A stretch of DNA of 64,000 nucleotides from Anniella stebbinsi. Its lineage: Eukaryota; Chordata; Lepidosauria; Squamata; Anniellidae. Below, piece after piece: positions 1 through 11,290 of this stretch. The position numbers were made by a program, and so were the translations under genes. The notes under the pieces are model-generated. The model had not been told where the DNA came from, did no database searches, and was given only the letters and a program-made list of their open reading frames with translations. Numbering within the stretch: position 1 is the stretch's first letter; each line of letters starts with the position of its first letter. The stretch covers positions 99,835,263 through 99,899,262 of the forward strand of contig JARDYH010000007.1 of assembly GCA_029215795.1 (NCBI GenBank). Direction: 5' to 3'.

Positions 1-533
1 TACTTCACCAAACAAATGAAAGGCACATCTGCTAAACAAACCTGAACGAAGTTCATCAGTAGTTTTCACCCAAACTTCATGTTAGTAACCTGACAGGTGT
101 CATTTCTATAAGCAGTAGAATTTTGAGGCTTATAATGGCAGAAGCTTTTTTGGTTTTTTTGCAACTCACTTTAACTAAGAGAGCACAAATCTCCAGTACT
201 CTTTCATCCAAAGAAAACCCTGTAGTAGGGCCTCTGGAATTTCACACCACTGGGAAATGGGAGGATGCAATAATATCATATTATTGAAACAAAACTTGCA
301 AGGTACTACCTTTCCTTATTTCTTAACACGCATCAGAGATTGGAGGTAAGCAGCAAGGGCTTCGGAACTGGAGTAGGGAGGAAGCTGCAATCTTCTTCCT
401 TCCCCAGTGAGGCATGATCTAGTTGGAGTAGCTGGGGAAGGGGAAAGGCGGCAACCTTTTCAGTGACCCTGAAGCAGCCCTGGTTGGGCCCTCTGTGTGT
501 GTGTGCGTGTGTGCGTGCATGGGTTTAATAAAA
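1..533. other. Presumed ADGRL3 intron, nothing recognised
   Basis: There is no coding pattern or recognised repeat apart from a short GT-rich tract around 490-520 that abuts the CR1 3' end. Confidence 0.6.
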
Positions 534-2520
534 TTATAGAATCATAGAATAGTAGAGTTGGAAGGGGCCTAGAAGGCCATCGAGTCCAATCCCCTGCTCA
601 ATGCAGGAATCCACATGAAAGCATCCCTGACAGATGGCCGTCCAGCTGCCTCTTGAATGCCTCTAGTGTGGGAGAGCCCACCACCTCCCTAGGTCATGGG
701 TTCCATTGTCGTACTGCTCTAACAGTCAGGAAGTTGTTCCTGATGTACAACCGGAATCTGGCTTCCTGTAACTTGAGCCCATTATTCCGTGTCCTGCACT
801 CTGGGTTGATCGAGAAGAGATCCTGGCCTTCCTCTGTGTGACAACCTTTCAAGTATTTGAAGAGTGCTATCATGTCTCCCCTCAATCTTCTCTTCTCCAG
901 GCTAAACATGCCCAGTTCTTTCAGTCTCTCCTCATCCTTGTTGCCCTCCTCTGGACATGCTCCAGATTGTCTGCAACCTTCTTGAAGTGTGGTGCCCAGA
1001 ACTGGATGCAGTACTCAAGATGGGGCCTAACCAATGCCGAATAGAGAGGAACCAGTACCTCGTGCGATTTGGAAGTTATACTTCTATTAATTTAGCCCAA
1101 AATAGCATTTGCTTTTTTTGCAGCCACATCACACTGTTGGCTCCTATTCAGCTTGTGATCTACAATTCCAAGAACCTTCTCGCTTGTCGTATTGCTTAGC
1201 CAAGTATCCCTCATCTTGTAACTGTGCTTTTGGTTTCTTTTTTCTCGGTGTAGAACTTGGCATTTATCCCTATGAAATTTCATTCTGTTGTTTTCAGCCC
1301 AGCGCTCCAGTCTATCAAGATCACTTTGGAGTGTGTATTAGCGAACCCACCCAATTTTGTGTCGTCTGCAAATTTGATAAGCATTCCCTGCACCATCCCA
1401 TCCAAATCATTAATAAAAATGTTGAAGAGCACTGGGTCCAGGACTGAGCCCTGCGGTACCCTGCTCGTTACCTCCCCCCAGTGTGAAAAGGTACCATTGA
1501 TAAGCACTCTTTGAGTCCGATTCTGTAGCCAACTGTGGATCCACCTAATAGTTGTTCCATCTAGCCCACTCAGAATGTCATGGGACACTTTGTCAAAACC
1601 TTTGCTGAAGTCAAGATATACTACGTCCACAGCATTCCCACAGTCCACAAGGGAGGTTACATGATCAAAAAATGAGATCAGATTAGTCTGACAGGATTTG
1701 TTCTTGACAAATCCATGCTGGCTTCTAGGAATCACTGCATTGTTGTCAAGGTGTTTACAGATTGACTTCTTTATAATCTGCTCCAAAATTTTCCCAGGGA
1801 TGGATGTCATACCGACTGGTCTGTAGTCTCAGGTTCCTCCTTTTTGTCCTTTTTTAAGATAGGGACAACATTAGCCCTCCTCCAGTCGTCTGGCACTTCA
1901 CCCGTCTTCCATGATTTCGCAAAGGTTCTGAGATTTCTTCTGCCAGCTCCTTTATTACTCTAGGATGCAGTTCGTCAGGCCCTGGAGATTTGAACTCGTT
2001 CAAAGAAATTCAATCTCAAACTGTAATCCTGCCCCGTCAGCTTGTACTTCACTTTTTCCAGGGGGTTCATAGACCCGCTTTTGAGAGAAGATTGAGCCAA
2101 AGTAGGAATTGAGCACTTCGGCCTTTTCTTTGTCATCTGTTACCAATTTGCCATCCTCATGAAGCAGTTGAACCAGCATTTCTTTCCTCTGTCTTTTACT
2201 ATTCACGTATCTGAAGAAAGCCTTTTTATTGTTTTTAGTATCCCTCGCTAGCCTCAGCTCCTTCTCAGCTTAGGCTTCCAGACACCATTCCAGCACTTCT
2301 GTGCTACTTGTTTGTACTCTTCTTTTGTAGCCTGGCCTTCCTTCCACTTCCTATATGTATCCTTTTTTGTTTTCAAGTCATCTTTAAGCTTTTTGTGGAG
2401 CCACATTGGTTTTTGCTGTTGTCTTCTATCTTTATTCGTTGTTGGAATTGTTTGTAATTGTGCCTTTAATATTTCCTTTAAAAAAAAATATCCACCCATC
2501 TTGGACTCCTTTTCTCATTA
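534..2520 (-). mobile_element. CR1 LINE, 5'-truncated (linker, RT, C-terminus, 3' end)
   Basis: Read on the minus strand, this is the 3' two kilobases of a CR1 non-LTR retrotransposon. The 3' terminus (534-560) carries the CR1 signature ATTCTATGATTCTAT. Moving 5', 620-909 encodes the conserved C-terminus ([21 protein letters not shown]), 1280-1810 the reverse transcriptase, and 2000-2499 the linker between endonuclease and RT. The endonuclease and ORF1 are missing, the usual result of incomplete reverse transcription. Frames are broken between these blocks, so the element is dead. Confidence 0.95.
1280..1810 (-). pseudogene. CR1 reverse transcriptase fragment
   Basis: A 176-residue open stretch shows RT blocks in order: [15 protein letters not shown] near residue 32, [16 protein letters not shown] near 63 (first catalytic Asp region), [19 protein letters not shown] near 117, and [11 protein letters not shown] near 146 with the FADD catalytic motif. 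It is shorter than a full CR1 RT and is continued by frameshifted pieces on both sides. It is a remnant, not a host gene. Confidence 0.93.
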
Positions 2521-2780
2521 GGGTCACTTGCCATGGGTTTGTATGTGTGTGCACATGTGTGGCCCCCAGACACCCTTCCCAGCAAAACTACATTTGGTGC
2601 TTGGGCCCAAAAAGGTCATACACCCCTAATCTCAGCTCTGCCCCCCTTTCTCACTCTCACACACATACACACATATCCACACTTCTAGGCATCCCTGCCA
2701 AGTTAGCTGCGTTGTATACCGTTTCAGGAGCTGAAGCTACAGCTAAATTATGAGCAATATCCAACTGATAATGCGCTAGC
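2521..2780. other. CA/TG-rich intron sequence
   Basis: There are simple CA- and TG-rich stretches (2540-2565, 2645-2675) but no gene signal. Confidence 0.5.
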
Positions 2781-2789
2781 AGAAATGAG

Positions 2790-2970
2790 ATTCTGATCTT
2801 TGCGCCTCAGGAGAATTCAACTAACATTTGTGCAAGCGGGACTGCGCAAGCTCAACCCATTGCACATAACTCTTGTGCTCTACTTGCGCAACCTGTTGTT
2901 CAACCAGCTGTGCAACTGTTTACACAACCAGTTGCAACTGCTGGCCAACAGCGTGTGCAACCGAAAGATT
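2790..2970. repeat. Cluster of TTGYGCAA-type short repeats
   Basis: About ten degenerate copies of TGCGCAA, TTGCGCAA, TTGTGCAA and GTTGCAAC occur in both orientations within 180 bp. Dense short inverted motifs like this are common in the subterminal regions of hAT-type transposons, so this may be one end of a decayed DNA element. No terminal repeat or target duplication was found. Confidence 0.45.
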
Positions 2971-3154
2971 TGGCAAAGCTCCTCTAGTGCTATTTGGCTT
3001 ATTTATTACATATTTCTGCAGAGCAAGCCAGGTAGGTGGATGGACAAAAGGAGGGGAAGACAATGGAGCCAGGCTTTCGCACAAAGGTACCCCAAGCAGT
3101 CCTGCTGAAGAAAATACACCCCCCCCCTCCAACATACATACAACCAGAACAAGT

Positions 3155-3290
3155 CAGTGTGGAGTAGTGGTTCAAATCCCATAAAAATCTTCAATCACAC
3201 ATGAAGCTCACTGGGTGACCTTGGACCAGTCACTCTCTCTATGCCTAACACACTCACAGAGTTCTTCTGAGAATAAAAGCATTTTAAAGT
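3155..3290 (+). mobile_element. tRNA-derived CORE-SINE / MIR-like SINE
   Basis: GTAGTGGTTCAAATCCC resembles a collapsed tRNA A-box/B-box region. It is followed by ATGAAGCTCACTGGGTGACC and TTGGACCAGTCACTCTCTC, the CORE/MIR-type block found in squamate SINEs. The head is shortened between the A and B boxes, and the tail is decayed. Confidence 0.75.
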
Positions 3291-3785
3291 ATCTTCCCTT
3301 TCAGCTAATTGAGGATACAAGACTATACCCACTTACGCAGAAGTAAAGCCACATTGAACTCAGCGGAACATATAGAATATCCATAACAACTGTAATTTCC
3401 TGGCATTTCAGAGTTTGAGCGAACACAGAAACCTTTAACAATATGTGAAACTGAAAGGGTTTTTGTTTATTGATATTCTCTTATCTTAGTTGAATTGGCT
3501 TCCATGCTATGATTCTCTCAGAGATAGAGCAGTGCCAGGGACACGTGTTCAGATCACACAGCTGTATGCCCCACCCACATCCCTGCACAAACACTTGCTC
3601 TTAGAGAGATGTTTCTAGTCCTCTTCTCTAACTGGGTATGCAGTGGCTTCTGGGATGTGAACCGAGAGCTTCCCCTACCTACTGCCTGTGCTGGACTTTA
3701 AAGTGGGTCTAGAATGATTTGGTGAGTGGCAGATTGATGTGCTGTTCTTCCTCTCAGCTCTGCTTAAGCTGAGTCAAAGCCTCAT

Positions 3786-3840
3786 GAAGAGGAGGAGGAG
3801 GAGGAGGAGGAGGAGGAGGAGGAGGAGGAGAAGGAGGAGG
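3786..3840 (+). repeat. (GGA)n microsatellite
   Basis: This is a run of about 18 GAG/GGA triplets with one interruption near 3831. The arginine-rich ORF across it is an artefact. Confidence 0.95.
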
Positions 3841-4067
3841 CCAAGCTGGGGGTGGGGGGAAATGGCTGCGGGGCCTGGGGAGCCTGGAATTGGCTCCTTT
3901 ACCATACTTAAGGATATTTATGCAAATGTACTTCCCTATGGATGTTTACACTTTGTGAGACTTGCACAGCTTCTGCTGCTGGTCCAGACCTTTCTGCAGA
4001 ACAGAGATTTCCACCACTGGCCAGCAGGAACAAACTAAACATGCCTCCCACTCACCCCTCTGTCTCT

Positions 4068-4068
<1 letters not shown>

Positions 4069-4111
<43 letters not shown>

Positions 4112-4180
4112 GATTTATTTCTTACCCGCCTCTCCGTCCAGATCGAGGCGGGGAACAACAACAGACCAGCACTAAAGACA
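4069..4180 (-). mobile_element. LINE/SINE 3' tail with (ATT)n
   Basis: Fourteen TAA units (4069-4110) are followed by TTCTTACCCGCCTCTCC and GATCGAGGCGGGGAACAAC. The same (TAA)n plus CCCGCCTC...GATCGAGG..GGGGAACAACAA module interrupts an L1 at 16311-16412, which shows that it is a mobile unit. Read on the minus strand it is a short non-LTR 3' end finishing in (ATT)n. The family was not identified. Confidence 0.65.
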
Positions 4181-4299
4181 AGGGCTTATAGGGCACAGGG
4201 GAAAGGCCCCTGCCGCCCTCATTCAGGGCTCCAGTCAATTGCTTCTCCCCTCTTTGGAATAGAATGATCTTTGCTCCTAAAGACCCTCCTGTGTCCAAG

Positions 4300-4690
4300 G
4301 GTTTTTCTACATGAGCCTTTTAACCCACTTCTGCTTCTAAATTCTTGGTGGGATTAAGATTGGCTGCTTTACACACCTTTTTCCTCTGGGGTTTTTCTTT
4401 CTCAGCCTTTCTATATGTCCCATTACACAACCATTAGATGGCATTGTGGTATAGCAGAATTGTGCAAATACAACAAGGTATCATGCTGCCATTCACAGAA
4501 ATACCAAACTTTCCTTGTTTGAACAACCCCCCCCTCCCCACTATAATAGTTGGAAAGCACAGGTGAGGCCCCGGAGGATGGCGACATTGTGTAAAGCACC
4601 CACAAAATACTGTGAATGAGGAATTACTTATGAAGTGCACAATAAATGCCCTATGTAAGGAGGGACTTGTCTGCTTAGTTCCGCAAAGAC
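4300..4690. mobile_element. Dispersed MITE-like repeat, copy 1
   Basis: It shares TAGATGGCATTGTGGTATAG and the adjoining CAGAATTGTGCAA segment with 9796-10185, and GTGCACAATAAATGCC with the end of the copy at 43751-44060. It is non-coding, with a length of about 300-400 bp. Boundaries are approximate and the transposon class was not established. Confidence 0.55.
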
Positions 4691-4733
4691 TGAGAGACTG
4701 AATAAGGAAGAGGCTCAGAAAGTGAACACCATC

Positions 4734-4917
4734 TAGGATGACCATATGAAAAGGAGGACAGGGCTCATGTAACTTTAACAGTGGTAGAGAAAAGGGAATT
4801 TCAGCCAGTGTCATTTGTATGCAATTAGTTCCTGGTGATATTTCCTCTTCATCACAACAGTTAAAGTTGCAGGCACTATACTAGTGACCATATACGAAAG
4901 AAGTCAGGTCCCTCAAA
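4734..4917 (+). mobile_element. Half copy of the palindromic hAT-like MITE
   Basis: It starts TAGGATGACCATATGAAAAG and runs through AACTTTAACAGTGGTAGAG, GCAATTAGTTCCTGGTGA and TTCATCACAACAGTTAAAG to the central palindrome (TGACCATATACGAAAG). The second arm present in the 320-bp copies at 45490, 50346 and 57358 is absent, so the element is truncated at its centre. Confidence 0.8.
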
Positions 4918-5214
4918 GCTAAAAGTACTTAATCCCAATCTGGCTTTAAAAACACACACAAAAAACAAGAAATCTATTTGATGGGGTGCAGATTAACATT
5001 GTTGAGAAGAGATTGGGTTGGGGAGGTCTACGTAATACATACTTGACATGGTTCAAAGGGTTTGCTATTTTAATTCATAAGTGACTCTTTTTTCAGATCA
5101 ACATGTGATTATTGATCCTGATGGTCACAATATTTACTGATTGGGAAATATATTGATAGGGTAATACCATGATAAATGTGTATAGGGCTAATAATTATTC
5201 TCTGGTTATGATCC

Positions 5215-5622
5215 ATGAATGTTTTAGCAAATTGGTTGATCTCGGCTGTGATTATTAGATTGTGGGTGGAAGCTTTAATGAGATTGCTAGACAGGAGTAC
5301 GCCTGCTCCCAAGAGGCAAACTGCAGTGAGGTTTACACTTCAGGCCTGTATGGCTGAACTAGGTTTGATTGATGCTTGGAGAATTTTGCATCCTGGCGAG
5401 AGGGACCACACCTTTATTTCACCAGTCCACTATTACTGCTTTCGATTAGATTATGTTTTGGTTTCTACATCGTTGCTAAGTCAAATAAATACTTCTACGA
5501 TGGATACACTGGTACTTTCAGACCATGCCCCAATCTGCATGGACTTCCTCTTCTTAATGATGACGTGTTTAAATTACAGATTTCTGTTGAGTTACTTAAA
5601 TATTACAAAATTAATTGAGTAG
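5215..5622 (+). pseudogene. L1 endonuclease fragment
   Basis: The open frame contains LIDAWRILHPGERDHTF around residue 53, YCFRLDYVLVSTS around 75 and VLSDHAPICMDF around 100. These are the C-terminal APE-type endonuclease signatures of L1 ORF2, including the catalytic SDH. It is not a host gene. Confidence 0.85.
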
Positions 5623-6464
5623 GCCAGGAAAGGCTTTATACAGGACCAAATTATTATCTGTGCTTCTTATAAGAAAAAAATAAAACAAAATTCAAGAAAT
5701 ATCTTTAAATAAGAAGTTGAAATTTCTTTTAACTCAGTTTGCCACCTGCCCAACTCCACAACTTTATCAGGCGTTGCAGAATGTTAAATATGAGTTGAAT
5801 AATATTCTTTCATAGCAGGTGGTATTTGCCTTAACCTGTTTAGAAGAGGCATACTGGGAAAATGGTAAGCATTCTGGTAAGATTTTGGCACATCGTTTTA
5901 AGCAGCAAAAACATTAAAATCTTATTTCAGCTGCCAAAGATGAGAATGATACAGTATTTCTCTCTCTCAGATATAAATATACAATTTTAAAGGTTTTATT
6001 GTGATTTGTATAGTAAGGGAAGAAAACATCAGAGCAGGACATAGATGCTTTCCCTCCTTATATCTTCCATATTTAGATGCCTCACAGTTCCTCTTTGCTC
6101 CTTTGTGTATTGAGGAAATGCCAAAAGGAATACAAATGCCGGGAAATCACTTGGTCCGGATGGGTTTCCAATTGAGTGCATAAAACATTTTCCAACCTGT
6201 TAGTTCCAAAACTTCATCTTTATAGTCATAGTTTTGAATCAAGTTCCCTTACTTCATTGTTAAATGATGCTTATAGTACTATTATCCCTAAGCCTGGCAA
6301 GAATCATGCTTACTGCACTGATAAACACAGATATTAAAATATTAACTGCAATTCTGGCTGATAGATTGCAAGATGTTATCACAACATTGATTCTAGCAGA
6401 TAGATGAGATTTACTAAACATAAACAGGGGCTGATAACCTTAGAATAGCTGTTGATCTGAGAGT

Positions 6465-6948
6465 TTGAAACTGATAGAACAGACCCGGCTGCCATTGTTT
6501 GGCAGCATTCGTTGGAAATTAATTATCGCCATGTTGACTAATTTTGGCTTTCCTGCAGAATTTTTAAAATGGGTTAGAATGTTATATTCAACCCCAAGAG
6601 CTAGAGTTGTTTTGGGAGGTTTTCTTTCCACCTGGGAGAGGTACAAGACGGGGATGTCCACTTTCTCCTTTGATATTGGATTTATGTTTGAAACCTCTGG
6701 CTTCTGCTATTAGACAGAATAGTAGTATTCATGACTTTGTGCAAAACAGTTTAGAATTTAAAATTATTCTTTATGTTGAGGATCTTTTATTGTTTATTTC
6801 AAAACTCCAGTTGTTTGTTCCAACTTTGATGCAATTGATTAATACTTTTTGTAATTTGTCTGGCTATTCAATTAAGTGGTCCAAGTCTGGATTGATGCTG
6901 ATTAGAGATGTAATATCTCATAGCATACTAGTTAGCTGGCAATTTTGA
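6465..6948 (+). pseudogene. L1 reverse transcriptase fragment
   Basis: Two overlapping frames carry RT palm blocks: FGFPAEFLKWVRMLYSTPRA, then a frameshift, then RGTRRGCPLSPLILDLCLKP and KIILYVEDLLLFIS. The catalytic Asp-Asp of YADD is changed to Glu-Asp. It is inactive. Confidence 0.85.
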
Positions 6949-8526
6949 TGGTGCCCAGATGTTATTACTTATTTGGGAATACTTATTTCTAGAGATATAT
7001 CTCAAATGATCAAGCTCAATTTGAATAAGTTGGTTGATGAGATCTCATAGGATTTAGATAGATGGGTGTCTTTAAAGTTGAATTTGTGGGGTAAGTTAAA
7101 TACATCCAAGATTAATACTTTACCTCTGATAGTTTATTTTATACATGGGATTCCTTTATCTATAACTGACAAATATCTTCAAAAATTCAATGCTCTGTTT
7201 CATAAATGGGTGTGTGTGTCCTCCCTGCCATGAATATCTTTGAAAAGAATCCAATTTCCAATTAAAGAAGGTGGGTTTCCCTTTCTAAAACTTGCTTTAT
7301 ATCACCTGGCCTATTTGTTATCCACTTAGATCAGCTTTTCCACGTTGGTGAGTTTTGGAAATTTCTTGTCTGGATCCTCTCTTTAAGTGGCTCACATTAG
7401 ATTTCTGGCATATTAAAATGGACAGAGTTCCTTCCACAGTTATGGCCTTTAGAAATATGTGGTTTATAATGTCATGTTTATTACATCTTGATCCATTTTC
7501 TCACGCTAAATCAACTCTATGTGGAAACCCAGATTTAAAAATTGGTAAGAAAATGTTTTTGTAGCAAACTTGAATGGATAACTTAATTTTTCTCTTGGAT
7601 TAACTGGGGGGGGGTAATGATGAGTTTTTGTCATTCTCATTGCGTGCCAAATACAAATTGCCTGCTACAGCTGAATAGCAATACTTGCAATTGCAACATT
7701 TGTAAGTAACTAGATTTGGCTCGGGCGCTTTTATAGTGTTGTGATTCTATAATATACAGCATCAGAGTCTACAGCATTATTGAAAGCACTTATTGAGGCC
7801 CATCATTAATATTGATCCATGATCCATGTTCATAAATACTTATTATTGGTGAATAAATATGATATACAGATGGTTAAGCAGGAATGAATAGGGAACCAGA
7901 TTGTCCCATTTTGCCTAATCAATAGATTGCTGCTTTAGCGTCAGTATCTGAAGCATCTATGGATCTCAGGTTATACCTTATTCAGCAAAAACTCATTCCA
8001 TGTCAATTCAATATCATAATGTCTCTTTAATAAGAATCTGTCTAAGTTGGCTAATTGCTGGAGGTGTAACACAGCTAATGCTTCTTTTAACCATATGGTG
8101 CGGCAATGCCTAATAGTTGCCTCTTTTTGGGAGATGTTGTTATACAGATAAACTTTGTACTGGAACATTTTTTAATATTTGCTGATGTATGTGTCCTTTT
8201 AATTTATCTACCTGCTTCCTTAAAGTTAATGCATGGTCTACGCAAATGGATTCTCCGCACGCTGTTGACATCTAAAAGACTGATATTACAACACTGGAAG
8301 GATAAATGTTCACCTTTAATTATGCAATGGATTGAAGACTGATGTAGAAATTCCTTCTTCATGCTTGCTCTCATCCTGTTAATTCAGCCTCCTCCCAGCT
8401 GGTACCATCTCCATTTGTCAGGTCAAGTTTGGCTCTCAGAATTCAGAATAAAAGTTGCTTATTAAGGCTTGAGATATCAACTAGGAGACAAACTCTGCAA
8501 ACTCTTTGGGGGAAAATGACCAGGGG

Positions 8527-8804
8527 GTAGGATCCAACGGTGGCCTACTGCTGGCGGTAACCACTGCCAGTTCCCACTGCACACACAACCATCCCCAGAA
8601 AAACAGTGCGTGTGTGGCCCCTACCACTGGCAGCATCGATGTAATGCTTCTGGGGGCAAGTCCTCAAATGACCGGAAACACACTTTCTGAAAGCTGTTAT
8701 CTGCCCATTTCAGGAACTTGCATTTTCAGTTGTTTGGGGTATTGCCCCTGGAAGTGCTACATCGCCGCCGGCACCGGCAGTGGTAGGTCATTGTTGGATT
8801 CTAC
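8527..8804. mobile_element. MITE with inverted ends GTAGRATCCAAC
   Basis: The left end GTAGGATCCAACGGTGGCC is answered by an inverted right end GTTGGATTCTAC, with inverted CCTACTGCTGG/CCGGCAGTGGTAGG subterminal segments. It is about 280 bp and non-coding. No clear target duplication is visible. Confidence 0.6.
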
Positions 8805-8819
8805 ACATGGAATGCTAGA

Positions 8820-9795
8820 ATTATTGATCTTATGGGGAGCTAAAGGAGAGCATTCCCAAACGTACCATGGATTTCAGTATACCTATTACTAATAAGCTCC
8901 AAGAAATGCTAGAGAAAACAATGGGAAGAGAAACCCAAGATGGGTATGACTTCCTGATGGGAAGAATTATTAAAGGCACTTAAGTGGGAGATTAAAAAAA
9001 AAAAAAAAAAGCCAAAAGGGCAGCACAAAAAAGCTTAGTGATGAGATGAAAATAAAAAGGGCGTGTAAAAAAAATGGATGGAACAAAAGGTAATCCAGGA
9101 TGAGTAGAGGCAAAGTAGGGGCAGTGTCAGGAAAGCTACAGCTTAGAATGAGCTGAGGCTAGAAGGAATGGAAAGAGCGTCAAAAGGCTTTTAGCAAGAG
9201 GAGGACATGGTGGGTCCGCTGTTCAGAAAGGATGGTGAAATATCAACACATGACAAAGAGAAGGCAGAACTGCTCAACTTCCATTTTTCTCTGCCAAAAC
9301 GGGAACTACGTGCAACCTGGCAAAAATAGAATTTGTACAAGAAGTTGGTCAGATAATACCTGGCTACCTTGAAGTAGTCTTCAGGGTGGCCAGATGAATT
9401 TCACTTGAGGGTACTACAGAAACACACTGGTGCACTCTTAGAACTTCTAGAATTTTATTTCATTTTGTAATGTTTTTCAGCATCACATAATAACAGAATA
9501 ACATAACCCAAACCAGGATTTTGATAAATCCTGATGAATGGGTGAGGTGCTGCAGGACTGGAGAATGACAAATCTTGTTCCAATCTTCAAAAATGGGGAA
9601 AAGGCGAATCTGAGAAACAACAGACCAGGCAGTTTGACTTCAGTATCAGAGAAGATACCAGAACAGAGTATAAAGAAATAAACTTCTAAGCATCCTGGGA
9701 ACAATGTAGTGATTGGTAGATGAAAGCAAGGATTTAAAAAGAATAAATCATATCAGACCAACCTTATTTTGCCTTTTGATTAGGTTACTAATTTA
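8820..9795 (+). mobile_element. CR1 LINE fragment, linker to RT start
   Basis: Degenerate CR1 ORF2 sequence covers the endonuclease/RT linker (8820-9320) and the beginning of RT, where VLQDWRMTNLVPIFKNGEKA and NNRPGSLTSV are legible in frame near 9545-9640. It stops at the block equivalent to TNLILPFDxVTNL. The downstream half of a similar CR1 is at 10805-11290. Confidence 0.75.
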
Positions 9796-10185
9796 GAGCT
9801 TTTTAAAACCAGGCTGTTAATCCACGGTATCTACTTTTGGTTTCGTCACAGAATTGGTATCCTAGCTCTACACAAAGAGATTTTCCTTGCCTGCTTTTCT
9901 GCTACATAACCTCTAGGTGGTATTGTGCTATAGCAGAATAATGCAATTACACAAGGAGGAAAAAGACATTTCCTTTCACTTTCGGAAATAATACTCCATT
10001 TTCCTCAATAAACCTGGGAAAGTGCTCTTAAAAATAGAAACAAAGCTGTAGGGTCACGATGCCATCTAAAGAACCTGCAAACAACTGTGATTAAGAACCT
10101 GTGAACAATTGTGAATGGCAGGTGCATAAGAAATGCTTTGTGTGGAAAAGCTGTTAGTGGATTGGGGGAGTTCAGCAAAGCATCT
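9796..10185. mobile_element. Dispersed MITE-like repeat, copy 2
   Basis: TAGGTGGTATTGTGCTATAG and CAGAATAATGCAATTACA match the copy at 4300-4690, and TGTGAATGGCAGGTGCATAA matches their shared 3' part. It sits between the two halves of a CR1. Confidence 0.55.
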
Positions 10186-10800
10186 GAAAAAAGTTCCCCA
10201 TGATAATCTAGTTACTCATGTTCCCCAGCAACTGGCATATATAGCCTTACTGCCTCTGATTCTGGAGGTAGCACACAGCTATCAGCCACTGATAGCCTTC
10301 TCCTCCTCCAGGAATTGATCTAACCCCCTTTTAAAGCCATCCAAATTGGTGACTTTCACTACTCTTGTGGAAGCAAATTCCACAGTTTAACTATGTGCTG
10401 TGTGAAGTACTTCCGTTTATCTGTCCTGAATCTCCCATTAACTGGCTTCATGGGATGATCCTGGGTTCTAGTATTTTGAGAAGGGGAGGAAAATGGGAGA
10501 TGCTCCAGCCCCTTGATTATTTAAGTTTCCCTTTTCCACACTTTTTTCAGCTCTACAAAATCTTTTTTAAAGTACAGTAACCAGAACTATACACAGTATT
10601 CCAAGTGTGGTTGCACCATAGATTTGTACAAAAGGCAGCATGGTATTGGCAGTTTTGTTCTCAATTCCTAATAATTCCTAACATGGAGTTTTCCTTTTAA
10701 CAGCAGCCACACTCTGGGGTGACATTTTCATTGAACTGTTGACCACAACCCCAAGATCTCTTTCTTTCTGTTTTGGTCAGTCACCACTAGGTTTTCCATG
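10186..10800 (-). mobile_element. CR1-type LINE 3' end, minus strand
   Basis: On the minus strand it reads the last ORF2 codons (HIVKLWNLLPQE type, near 10385), a GFKRGLDQFLEEE-like segment (near 10320) and the 3' UTR with CTACCTCCAGAATCAGAGGC (10250-10275). This is a widespread reptile CR1 3' end. It has the opposite orientation to the CR1 pieces on both sides. Confidence 0.7.
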
Positions 10801-11290
10801 CAGTTCCCCAGGGCTATGATGGGCACCTTGTCCTCTTCACATCTTCAACATGTATATTGATGTTATGGATGAAGAGGTGAAAGGAATCCTTACCAAAGGC
10901 ATGGAGGACACAAAACTGAGAGAGATAAATAACACCACAGAAAAGAGGAATAAAATTATACCTTGATAGAATGGAAAACCAGACTAAAACTAACAAAATG
11001 AAATCCAATAGATAAATGCAAAGTTCTGCATTTGGGTAAATAAAAAAAATGGCTTGGCAGTCAGTAGATGTGAAAGGTATCTCGGAATTGTAGATGATTG
11101 CAAGCTTAATACAAGTCAGCTATGTGATGCTGTTGCAAAAATGTGATTTTAGGTTGCATTAATAGTACTATAGTTTCCAAATCATGATAAATAATAGTTC
11201 CACTTTATTCTACAAGTTACATCACACCTGAAGTACAGAATCTAGTTCTAGGCAACACACTTTAAGAAGGATATAGACCACTGGACATTT
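10801..11290 (+). mobile_element. CR1 LINE fragment, after the catalytic RT motif
   Basis: The plus strand encodes broken pieces corresponding to INDM, DEEVKGILTK, a degraded ADDTKL, ENQTKTNKMK and the GIVDD/SQLCDAVAK segment, i.e. CR1 ORF2 downstream of the RT active site. It probably belongs to the same insertion as 8820-9795, with part of RT lost. Confidence 0.7.

Larger units (their letters stand above)
4975..8342 (+). mobile_element. L1-type LINE, ORF2 remnant (copy A)
   Basis: Frameshifted pieces in order encode the endonuclease C-terminus (DAWRILHPGERDHTF, RLDYVLVS, SDHAPI at 5340-5545), RT blocks (RGTRRGCPLSPLI near 6645; LYVEDLLLF near 6770, the YADD-box degraded to YVED), a basic linker, and the C-terminal QHWKDK..IMQWIED block (8290-8340). 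It has many stops. The 3' half aligns with a second L1 at 15523-17427. The 5' part (ORF1) is missing. Confidence 0.85.

Noticed and set aside
3155..3290. A true tRNA gene
   Set aside because: B-box-like GGTTCAAATCCC is present, but the A box is not properly spaced, no cloverleaf can be drawn, and the CORE/MIR block follows; it is a SINE.
3739..4175. ORFs with poly-Arg, poly-Asn, poly-Ile and poly-Leu
   Set aside because: They are translations of the (GGA)n and (TAA)n microsatellites.
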